Assembly (NCBI GenBank): GCA_029204225.1
Contig: CM055097.1
Location: 73,939,279-74,003,278 of the forward strand
DNA length: 64,000 nt
Direction: 5' to 3'
From: Diphasiastrum complanatum
Taxonomy: Eukaryota; Streptophyta; Lycopodiopsida; Lycopodiales; Lycopodiaceae
This document shows positions 33,760-42,748 of the stretch, in pieces (within the stretch, counting starts at the first letter, position 1; each line of letters begins with the position of its first letter). The notes below the pieces were generated by a model. The model searched no databases and was not told the DNA's origin. It was given only the letters and a program-made list of their open reading frames with translations. The position numbers and the translations under genes were made by a program.

Positions 33760-35876
33760 TCATTGGTCATAAGTTTTACACAAGTATAGAGAAAATGAGT
33801 AAGAAGTTTTACTCATCATAGAGAAATTAATGGGCAACGAATTTTTTACTCTTAGACTTTTATGTTTGGGGGAAGAATTGCCCCATTGACCTCTCGAATA
33901 GAGAATCTTGATCATAGAAGATGGTGAGTTCGTTGGTCAAAAGTTTCACTCATTGTAAAAAAATTTATGGGCAAAAAATTTCATAATATGGACTTTTATG
34001 TATGGGAGAATGGATTGCCCACTGACCCAATGGAAAGGTTAGTGTGAGTTTCCTTTCCCTTATTTGAAGGATGATTGATGATATCCAAAATGACAGGTGT
34101 GACCTCGATCAATTTGGAAGTCAAAGCACTCTCAAATCTTTATGGCATGGCTAAGCTCCTTATGTGGACTCAATGGTCTTTGTAGAATTTAAGCCTCTTC
34201 ACAAATACACTATGTCAAGGTAGGAGGGTATCCTTTACAACTTAACAAGCCATGATGCATTCATGGGTCCCTCAAAAGAAGATGACATTGAGGGTTAATA
34301 TTTCTTCATTCTAGCTCATATTCATCTTCATATCATCTAAAATCAATCCAACAACACAAATCACTAGGATGATTCTTTCTTGTCATATTATTTTTTATTG
34401 AGTTTGTCTCCTTCATTGAAAGTAATTTGTTGTCATCCTTGATTACATATCTTTTTTTTGCTTCATCTCAACAATCATACTATTTTGTAAATGAGCACTG
34501 TGAATCATTGATTAAAACCATATTAGCAAGCTTGAGCATTGAAAAGCTTATAGGTATGCCCAATATTCATCTCTAGCATTAAACTTGAATTTTGAGTATA
34601 CAAAACTTGGAAGGAATATTGATGGATGAAACATATGCAATAAGCATACAATTCACTAAGATTTAGAAGACCATTCCAACATGGAAACCTCTAATATCTC
34701 CAAAGATAATGTCTATATAAATGGAGAGAACTAATTTTTTCTATGAAATTTAGGTAGTCTTTCAACATCGCTCATCTGGTGATGATGATCAATACTAAAA
34801 GTTCATCAAGTGGTAACTTTTTTTACTACTAAATTTGACCATTGATCTGAAAGAATGACTTTTACACAATATGTCGGCAATGATATCTTTGGTTAGAAAG
34901 TTCTTTTTGTGAAGAATTGTCAAAAACTGGCAAATCTAGCTTGATCAAAAACCATGTAGAATAGTGTAAATTGTGTACACAAGTGGGTCCCACACATGTG
35001 AGGCCATGATGCTACATGGGAAACCCATCCTAATGTAGGTTAGGTCAAGTCAAGAGAGTTGGTCATGTCTATTTGGTGGTCATCCCTACTTTATAGGACC
35101 TACACCTAAGTTTAAGGTGAAAATTTGACCAACTAGCTACCTACCAAGCATAACTCTAGGAAATAGACTAGGGTTTCATTTTAGGTCAAGGAGAGTGAGT
35201 TAACTTCCTTATTACATGCTGGAAATCCACCTAACTTCAAGAAGGAAGTCGAATTTGCTATGTATTCCCTCTCTCCATAGTGAGAAGATAGAAAATTTTT
35301 GGAGCTCATTGGCAATCTCAAGCTAGTTCACTATGTACATTGAGTTTTTGTGATCCAAATGAAACCAAATCAATTTCTACTTGTTTCTCAGGTTGAAGGC
35401 CGTACTACAGCCTATAGTACACACGTGTGGGCTCGGATTTCAATGTTTATCAATGCTTTTGATTGTTAATGCTTGTTGTTTGTCAAATTGCCAATCTAGA
35501 TCAACTTTTTTGTGTCTAGTTTTTTGATAGATTGTTAAGCAAGCATCCAATCACTCTTGTGGATCTTTTGTAGATCCATTTATGGTCCTAAAGTACAGTA
35601 CTTTCACACTTTTACTGGCCTACCATGCATCAGACTGTTTAAAAAAATGATGTAAATCTGCAGACTTGTTCTAAATGCAAGTTTTTTGGAAGTCCTTGAA
35701 GATTGTCAATTCTTCAATGACTTCAAGTTATTAAACTTAATATCTGAACTTAAAATTATGATGGGATTTGTTACTTTTTGCTGGAGATCAGCCGAAAGTC
35801 TGTTGTAGGCATCCTTCAAATAAATTGGTTGTCTAAGTTATGATTCCAAGGAGGCAACGGTGGGCTTAATTTGCAA
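33760..35876. other. No gene; old LTR-like fragment at 35.0 kb
   Basis: AT-rich. At 35,015-35,105 there is similarity to 19,555-19,640 next to copia F, so an old LTR of that lineage probably lies here. On the minus strand, 35,878 downward starts TGTTGCAAATTAAG after a polypurine tract and should be the 3' LTR of the copia tail at 35.9-36.2 kb. Confidence 0.45.
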
Positions 35877-35877
35877 C

Positions 35878-36228
35878 AATCCCCCTTAAGGTCACAATTG
35901 ATGCCTTGGTATTTTTATCAGGTTTAGCATGTTGAAGAACTTTTGGTGCTTGATCTTGGGAACCGCTTTGGTGAAGATGTCTGCGGCCATTTATGTTGTG
36001 GAGCAGTATTGAAGGATCACTTGCCCTGAGAAAACTTTCTCTCAAATGAAATGATACTGGATTTCTATGTGCTTGGATTTCCCATGAAATCTGCGATTCA
36101 ATAACAGTGAAATACAGCTCAAGTTGTCATAGAAAATGGTTGTAGCATTGAACTAAGTGTGATGTAAGTCGTGAAGTAATAACCTGATCCATACAGCTTC
36201 TTTTGAAGCTTGGCACTTCTTCATTCCT
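35878..36228 (-). pseudogene. Copia RNase H tail, minus strand
   Basis: Minus-strand reading shows KEAVWIRLLLHDL, then a segment like SKHIEIQYHFI and a clear ADIFTKAVPKIKHQKFFNML, ending with a polypurine tract (plus-strand TCCCCCTTAA at 35,880-35,890) and TGTTGCAAATT as LTR start. Stops interrupt it. It ends at the right where plus-strand gag of copia G begins (~36,230-36,243). Confidence 0.75.
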
Positions 36229-36242
36229 ATCTTCCATTTGTG

Positions 36243-36772
36243 TCTACTTTAAACATATCTCTTAGGGGACAGCAAATCTCCTTTGAAGAGCTTGTTGGCT
36301 TACTTCTCCAAGAAAAGCAAACAAGAATTAATTTTGGTGAACAAGAAGAACAAGCCTTCTTCACCAAAGACAAAGTCAAGGGCAAGTGGAAAGGTAAGCC
36401 TTCTTCTTCCAATGATCAAAAATCCAAGGAAGGCCAAGATCAAGGATCCAAAAAGAAGGGTAAGTGCCATTATTGTAAAAAGTTTGGGCACCACATAAAG
36501 GAATGTATGAAGAAGCTTACTAAGGATAAAGAGAAAGGTATTGATACAAATACAGCCATGATCTCATTAGAACATCAAAAGGAAGATGATTCTTTCAATG
36601 GTGATTTTGCTTTTGTCACTAACAATCTCATTTCTAATGAAAATGAGATTTCTACCACTTCTCGACTTGCTGGTTTTTCAGCAGAAAACAGCACTACTTC
36701 AGCTTTGCAGGTTGCTATTTTTCCTTCCATTAATTGGGTGATTGATAGCGGAGCTACACGCCATATGACTCA
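36243..36772 (+). pseudogene. Copia G gag and start of protease, split by insertion
   Basis: Truncated at the left: begins in late gag (QQISFEELVGLLLQEKQTR), then a basic linker, a CCHC zinc knuckle CHYCKKFGHHIKEC (~36,467) and the protease motif WVIDSGATRHMT. Coding sequence stops at ACTCA (36,768-36,772), where the family A element is inserted. The frame resumes on the far side at 42,749 with no shift when one ACTCA copy is removed. Confidence 0.9.
36768..36772. repeat. Target site duplication, left copy (ACTCA)
   Basis: ACTCA directly precedes the 5' LTR; an identical ACTCA follows the 3' LTR at 42,744-42,748. Five bases is the standard Ty1/copia duplication length. Confidence 0.97.
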
Positions 36773-37427
36773 TGTGAAAATTGTCAACATTTCCTAGCTA
36801 GTTTGAGACCTAAATTGGCTAAAATTGTAAATAGTTTTGGTTCTGGAGTTTTGCACGTGTGAACCAGGCCACAATGTTTTTATTTACTGTATTTTTTCAG
36901 TATGATGAAGTGTCAAACTTCATACCCTTCAAAATGAGACCATTTTGATGTATTTTGGTCATATAAGCCATTTTTAGCTATTTTTCCTATATAGGGAATA
37001 TCTAGGGTCAAGTACCTTCTAGAGAGAGGAGAGAGAGTCATCTTCCTCATCCATAAATAGTAGGGAAGTCGTGGAGAACAGGTTGGAGAAACCTTTTGTA
37101 TGCTTCATTGAGATCAATAGATCATTGTCATTGTTTCTTCCTCCATTGAGAGCATTGTTGTGTGTATTGTCTTCAAGCTATTGTGTATGATCTTAGGTGC
37201 TTTCCAAAAGTGATAGGCTGATGTATTATGGACTGTATAATGCTATTTTGGGCCGCACTTGATGTTTATGGAAGTTTCCATTTGTGATAAATGCTTTTTG
37301 ATCAAGTTCTTTGCATTCTAGGTAGCATAGAATGTGTTGCCAATTCCTAGCTTATGTAGTTTGGAGTGCAAGCATTCAAGCCAATGATCTTGGAGTTTAG
37401 ACCCACTTAGGATCTGTATTTTTCACA
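36773..37427 (+). repeat. Copia family A 5' LTR (intact element)
   Basis: 655 bp, TGTGAAAA...TTTTTCACA. It differs from the 3' LTR at only three positions: 36,916 (A vs G), 37,085 (G vs C) and 37,402 (C vs T). Contains a GAGAGAGGAGAGAGAG run at ~37,020-37,037 and a CTATATAGGG TATA-like word near 36,987. Confidence 0.97.
36986..36996 (+). promoter_or_regulatory. TATA-like box in family A LTR
   Basis: CCTATATAGGG about 440 bp before the LTR end, repeated at the same place in every family A LTR (42,302; on the minus strand near 520). Position suits the U3 promoter that starts genomic RNA in R. Confidence 0.5.
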
Positions 37428-37439
37428 TGGTATCAGAGC
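37428..37439 (+). promoter_or_regulatory. Primer binding site of the intact copia
   Basis: TGGTATCAGAGC immediately follows the LTR with no spacer; complementary to initiator-Met tRNA. Confidence 0.95.
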
Positions 37440-38142
37440 TGGTTGGCTTCTATTTACAGTAAGTATTCCATTTTTGGTGATATTCGGATGTTTGATCAAG
37501 TTCTAGCATGATTTTGCATTGCTTTGTTGATCAAATCTTACTAACCTTTGTTTTGTGAGTTGAACTTGTGGATCAAAAGCATATTTCAGGTCTATTGAAG
37601 ATCAGAGGCTGAAAAGAAACTATTTTGGATCAGATCATAACACCTAATCATTTGTGATTGTGAGGCTTGTGCATATTCAATACTAACAATGTTCTTTTCA
37701 ATCCTATTGTTGACAATCTCCATTCTTGGATGAACACTCTCCTTAAGTGGATGAAACTTCTCCTTAAGTGGATGACAAATGCTCTTTTGAGTGAGTTGTA
37801 ATTCTCCTAAAGGCTGAGCAAAGCTCCCATTTGGATGAAAGATCCCCTTTTTTGGGTGAACATATTGTAAGCTCCATTGTGAAGAGCATATTGTAAAGAT
37901 TGTCATCAATTTTGGCATAAATTTTGGTGTACTTTGTTGAGCATGTAAGTAACTCTCCTTATGTAATTTGATTGGAGCATTTGCTGGAAGGTGTTAACCA
38001 TTATGCAAGTGTGTTTTCAGGTTCTTAACAGGTTGAGGAACATTCTCATGTGAAGTGATCTTAGATCTACATCTTTGTTGAGAGAAAAGTGAGTGCTAAG
38101 TGCTTTAGGACAGAACCTAAAAGTTGAAGAAACATTAGAATC
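37440..38142 (+). other. Untranslated leader of the intact copia
   Basis: About 700 bp between PBS and the gag-pol ATG, where packaging signals are expected. A short repeated motif built on CTCCTTAAGTGGATGAAAC occurs around 37,735-37,775, with relatives to ~37,830. Confidence 0.7.
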
Positions 38143-41100
38143 ATGGCTTCCAATGGTGGGATCATGCTAGAGTCTAGTGAAAGGTTGAGTTCATCAAACT
38201 ACTCTACTTGGAAAGTGAGGATGGAGTCCTTACTTGAGTTGAATGAACTCATGGACATAGTTGCAGAAATTGAAGAGAGACCTCTCACACTTCAAGAGCA
38301 ACAAAGGTTTGATAAGAAGGCCAAAAGGGCTCTTCATATCATTAAAATGAATGTTACAAATGAACTTCTCAAGGAAGTTGGAAAGTGTCAAAGTGCAAGT
38401 GAGGCATGGAATGCCTTAAAGAAGCTCTTTGAATCAAAGTCCACATCTAGGGTATTGACCCTAAGGAGACAAATATTTTCTAGGCAAAGAGAGGGTGAAA
38501 GTGCTCATGCATTTATCTTGAGAGTTAAGTCCCTAAGTGATGATTTAGCATGCATTGATGAGAACATAAAAGATGGTGAAATAGTCCAAGTTATGTTGAA
38601 TGGTTTGCTAAATGAACATGCTAACCTTGTGCAAAGTTTTGCCATTCAAAGAGTCTTGCCAAGTGTGGTTGACTTGCAAGAAATCTTATTGGCTGAAGAA
38701 CATAGGTTGCAATCAAAGCTTGATGGTGCATCCTTGCAAGGTGGAGGTGAAGAGGCTTTCTTCACAAAAGGCAAATTCAAGGGCAAAGGTAAAGGCAAAG
38801 GGAAATGGTCCAAAGGTGGTAACTTTGATCATGATGATCACTCTTCCTCTTCCTCTTCTACTAAGAACAATAAGTCAAAGTTCAAGTGCTTTTATTGTGG
38901 GATAAAAGGTCATTTTGCAAATGAATGTTATAAGAAGAAAAGAGAGCAAGGAGAGAGGCAAGGAAATCTTACAATAGATGAGGAAGAACATAACACATGT
39001 GAATCACTTGTTATGACTTCAAGTTTGTTAGCCAACATAGATGATAATGATCCTTGGTGGATTGATAGTGGAGCCTCATCTCACATGACAAGACATAAGG
39101 AATACTTTACATCCTTATTGTCTTATGAGGGAGAAGGTAACATCATCTACACTGCAAATGATGGTCAATGTGACATCAAAGGCATAGGCACTATTCCTAT
39201 TTCCCTTTCAACAAATAGGAAAGCAAATCTTGAAAATGTCTTGTACATTCCTTCAATCACTAAGAATTTGCTTAGTGTAAGTCAAATGATTGACAAAGGA
39301 CTTGATGTGGAGTTCATTGGAGATGCATGTTTGATAAGTAAATGTGGATCCTTGATTGCTCAAGGTAGGAGGCATGGTAAACTTTTCAAGCTTGATGCAT
39401 GTGTGATCTCTAATCATGAAGGATGTATGGCTAGGGAGCAATTGACAAACCAAGAAGTTTGGCACAAGAGGTTGGGCCATCCCAACTTCAAATCTTTGGA
39501 GGTAATGGCAAAGAAAGAGCTTGTTCTTGGTCTCCCTAAAAGTCTTGTTGCAAACAATAGTGTTTGTGAACATTGTGCCTTGTCCAAATCTCATAGACTT
39601 GCTTATTCTAGATCTACTTCTAGATCTAAAGAAGCTTTTCAACTTGTGCATTCTGATATTCATTCTTCTAGTACAACTAGCAATGGTGGGGCAAAGATGT
39701 ATGCAACTTTCATTGATGACTTTAGTAGGTATACTTGGATCTATCTTCTTAAAAGTAAGGATGAAGTGTTTGCTGCATTTGTCAAGTTCAAGAATGAAAT
39801 GGAAAACCAATTCAATACAAAGATCAAATGCTTAAGATCTGATAATGGAGGGGAATACACCTCAAATAGGTTCAAAGACTTTTGTATAGCACATGGGATT
39901 AAGAGGGAGATGTCTAGTCCTAGGACTCCACAACAGAATGGAGTGGCCGAGAGGAAGAATAGAACCCTTTGTGAATGTGCCAAGGCAATGAGACTACATG
40001 CTAATCTTGCTAAGTCTTTTTGGGGGGAAGCTTTAGCATGTGCTAACTATCTATGTAATAGATGGACAAGTGCTTCCTTGGATGGTAAAACTCCTCATGA
40101 GGTTCTTTATGGTAGAAGGCCGAGTGTCAAGCATTGTAGGATCTTTGGATGTACATGTTTTGTCAATATCACACTTGATGATAGAACTAAAGAAGATCCT
40201 TCATCAAAGAAGGGTGTGTTTGTTGGCTATAGTGAAGTAAGCAAGGCTTACAAAGTGTACATTCCTTCTACAAAGAAAGTTGTCATAAGTAGGGATGTCA
40301 TCTTTCATGAAGAGAATGTTTCCAATGTTGTTGATGTTGATGTTGATGTGCCTACTAATCATCATGATGTGCAAGATGTCTTGGATGAAGATGGAGATGC
40401 CACTCCAAAGCAAACTTCAAGGAAGACTCAAAGGCAAAGGGCTAAGCCATCAAGGCTAACCTATGATGAAAAAGGAAAGCAAGTGGTGGACAACTCTAAC
40501 TTTGCTTTTCTTACCTCTTTTGATGAACCAACTTGTGTAGGTGAAGCAATTCAAAAGAAGGAATGGATCCAAGCCATGGATCATGAGCATCAAGCACTCA
40601 TCAAAAGCAACACATGGAGGTTGGTAAAGCTTCCAAAGGACAAGAAGGCAATTGGTTGTAAGTGGATCTTCAAGATCAAGACAAATCAAGATGGATCAAT
40701 CAACAAGTACAAGGCAAGGTTGGTGGCAAAGGGGTATGCTCAAGAATATGGTATTGACTATGATGAGACCTTTGCACCCGTGGCAAAGATGGTAACTATT
40801 CGAATCCTAATCTCTCTTGCAACTCTTTATGATTGGGATATGTGGCAAATGGATGTTACTAATGCCTTCTTGAATGGTGATCTTGAAGAAGATATTTACA
40901 TGGAGCAACCCGAGGGCTATGTTTCACATGATGAGCCTAATCATGTGTGCTATCTCCAAAAGAGTTTGTATGGGCTAAAGCAAGCACCAAGGAGTTGGTA
41001 TGCTAAGCTCAATTCCTTCTTACTTTCTCAAAACTTTGTTATGAGTGAGTATGATCATTCTCTCTACTTTAGATTGAATGAAAATGATATCACTTTACTT

Positions 41101-42093
41101 TTGATCTATGTTGATGACATTATCTTAAGTGGTGGTAACAATCTAGATATAGATGAAATCAAGATGGCACTCAAAAGAGAGTTTGAAATTCAAGATCTTG
41201 GTAAACTTCATTATATCTTAGGAATAGAGATTATTAGAACTTCTAAATCTACATTCATATGTCAAGAAAATTATGTTAACTCTATTCTAAAAAGGTTTCA
41301 TATGGAAGATTGTAAAGTTGTTTCTACTCCTATGGAATCAAATGTAAAGCTAACTACAAGAAGTAATGAAAGATCCTTCAAGGACATTACTCTCTATAGA
41401 AAGCTAATAGGATCTCTTATATGGTTAACCATCACAAGACCTGATCTAAGCTTTGTGGTTGGTAAACTAAGTCAATTTATGCAAGATCCTAGTGAGGCTC
41501 ATTGGAAGCTAGGAAAGAGAGTACTTAGATACATCTCGGGATCTAGAGATTTTGGCATCTTGTATGGAGGTACTACACCTAACCTTTGTGGATTTTCAGA
41601 TTCAGATTTTGCAGGTGATCAAATGGATAAGAAGTCAACAAGTGCCTTTGCAATCTATCTTGGAGATGGAGTGGTCTCATGGCTATCAAAGAAGCAACCA
41701 ACTATCTCTCTATCTTCCACCGAAGCCGAGTACAAGGCATTAACAACATGCACCAAGGAGATTCTTTGGATCAAGAGGATGTTATTGGATCTTTACTTGC
41801 TGGAACCAGAGAAGACTCCAATCATACTTTGTGATAACCTTTCAGCCCAAAGCTTGGCAAGCAATCCTGTTTTTCATGCAAGGAGCAAGCACATTGAGAT
41901 TGCTCACCATTTTGTGAGAGATCAAGTCATTGCCAAAGAGGTGGAGCTTCAACATGTCTCTTCAAAGGAGTGTGTGGCTGATATCTTCACCAAACCATTG
42001 GGAAAGGACCTATATTTAATGCATAGATCTAATCTTGGAATGTGCTCAAAGACTATGTTGAAACTAGCATCCAATGTTGAAGAGGGAGTGTGA
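38143..42093 (+). CDS. Intact Ty1/copia gag-pol polyprotein
   Basis: One uninterrupted frame of 1,316 residues in the copia order gag-PR-INT-RT-RH. Gag starts MASNGGIMLESSERL; zinc knuckle C249-C252-H257-C262; protease D308-S-G-A311; integrase HHCC zinc site H441, H446, C475, C478; integrase core D505, D567 and E603 (35 residues between the last two); RT YVDD at 989-992; RNase H acidic D1153, D1155 and E1194/E1196 region and D1231. The stop codon TGA (42,091-42,093) lies inside the 3' LTR. All catalytic residues checked are present, so the product could drive a full copy cycle in the cytoplasm and nucleus. The start is the first ATG in frame with the conserved gag opening shared with copia C. 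Confidence 0.95.
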   Translation: MASNGGIMLESSERLSSSNYSTWKVRMESLLELNELMDIVAEIEERPLTLQEQQRFDKKAKRALHIIKMNVTNELLKEVGKCQSASEAWNALKKLFESKSTSRVLTLRRQIFSRQREGESAHAFILRVKSLSDDLACIDENIKDGEIVQVMLNGLLNEHANLVQSFAIQRVLPSVVDLQEILLAEEHRLQSKLDGASLQGGGEEAFFTKGKFKGKGKGKGKWSKGGNFDHDDHSSSSSSTKNNKSKFKCFYCGIKGHFANECYKKKREQGERQGNLTIDEEEHNTCESLVMTSSLLANIDDNDPWWIDSGASSHMTRHKEYFTSLLSYEGEGNIIYTANDGQCDIKGIGTIPISLSTNRKANLENVLYIPSITKNLLSVSQMIDKGLDVEFIGDACLISKCGSLIAQGRRHGKLFKLDACVISNHEGCMAREQLTNQEVWHKRLGHPNFKSLEVMAKKELVLGLPKSLVANNSVCEHCALSKSHRLAYSRSTSRSKEAFQLVHSDIHSSSTTSNGGAKMYATFIDDFSRYTWIYLLKSKDEVFAAFVKFKNEMENQFNTKIKCLRSDNGGEYTSNRFKDFCIAHGIKREMSSPRTPQQNGVAERKNRTLCECAKAMRLHANLAKSFWGEALACANYLCNRWTSASLDGKTPHEVLYGRRPSVKHCRIFGCTCFVNITLDDRTKEDPSSKKGVFVGYSEVSKAYKVYIPSTKKVVISRDVIFHEENVSNVVDVDVDVPTNHHDVQDVLDEDGDATPKQTSRKTQRQRAKPSRLTYDEKGKQVVDNSNFAFLTSFDEPTCVGEAIQKKEWIQAMDHEHQALIKSNTWRLVKLPKDKKAIGCKWIFKIKTNQDGSINKYKARLVAKGYAQEYGIDYDETFAPVAKMVTIRILISLATLYDWDMWQMDVTNAFLNGDLEEDIYMEQPEGYVSHDEPNHVCYLQKSLYGLKQAPRSWYAKLNSFLLSQNFVMSEYDHSLYFRLNENDITLLLIYVDDIILSGGNNLDIDEIKMALKREFEIQDLGKLHYILGIEIIRTSKSTFICQENYVNSILKRFHMEDCKVVSTPMESNVKLTTRSNERSFKDITLYRKLIGSLIWLTITRPDLSFVVGKLSQFMQDPSEAHWKLGKRVLRYISGSRDFGILYGGTTPNLCGFSDSDFAGDQMDKKSTSAFAIYLGDGVVSWLSKKQPTISLSSTEAEYKALTTCTKEILWIKRMLLDLYLLEPEKTPIILCDNLSAQSLASNPVFHARSKHIEIAHHFVRDQVIAKEVELQHVSSKECVADIFTKPLGKDLYLMHRSNLGMCSKTMLKLASNVEEGV
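42079..42088 (+). promoter_or_regulatory. Polypurine tract of the intact copia
   Basis: GAAGAGGGAG directly precedes the 3' LTR and overlaps the last codons of the ORF. It is the expected primer for plus-strand DNA synthesis. Confidence 0.9.
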
Positions 42094-42743
42094 AAATTGT
42101 CAACATTTCCTAGCTAGTTTGAGACCTAAATTGGCTAAAATTGTAAATAGTTTTGGTTCTGGAGTTTTGCACGTGTGAACCAGGCCACAATGTTTTTATT
42201 TACTGTATTTTTTCAGTATGATGAAGTGTCAGACTTCATACCCTTCAAAATGAGACCATTTTGATGTATTTTGGTCATATAAGCCATTTTTAGCTATTTT
42301 TCCTATATAGGGAATATCTAGGGTCAAGTACCTTCTAGAGAGAGGAGAGAGAGTCATCTTCCTCATCCATAAATAGTAGGGAAGTCGTGGAGAACAGGTT
42401 CGAGAAACCTTTTGTATGCTTCATTGAGATCAATAGATCATTGTCATTGTTTCTTCCTCCATTGAGAGCATTGTTGTGTGTATTGTCTTCAAGCTATTGT
42501 GTATGATCTTAGGTGCTTTCCAAAAGTGATAGGCTGATGTATTATGGACTGTATAATGCTATTTTGGGCCGCACTTGATGTTTATGGAAGTTTCCATTTG
42601 TGATAAATGCTTTTTGATCAAGTTCTTTGCATTCTAGGTAGCATAGAATGTGTTGCCAATTCCTAGCTTATGTAGTTTGGAGTGCAAGCATTCAAGCCAA
42701 TGATCTTGGAGTTTAGATCCACTTAGGATCTGTATTTTTCACA
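42089..42743 (+). repeat. Copia family A 3' LTR (intact element)
   Basis: 655 bp, same length as the 5' LTR, three mismatches. It supplies the polyprotein stop codon and ends TTTTTCACA before the target duplication. Confidence 0.97.
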
Positions 42744-42748
42744 ACTCA
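42744..42748. repeat. Target site duplication, right copy (ACTCA)
   Basis: Identical to 36,768-36,772; marks the right edge of the insertion. Confidence 0.97.

Larger units (their letters stand above)
36773..42743 (+). mobile_element. Complete young Ty1/copia element (family A), 5,971 bp
   Basis: All structural parts are present and in order: LTR, PBS, leader, gag-pol ORF, polypurine tract, LTR, with perfect ACTCA duplication. LTR divergence is 3/655. It sits inside the protease coding region of older copia G. Another family A LTR lies at 88-734, so the family has multiple copies near each other. Confidence 0.97.

Noticed and set aside
39253-39983. Minus-strand frames of 80-185 codons inside the intact copia
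   Set aside because: Antisense shadows of the gag-pol ORF.
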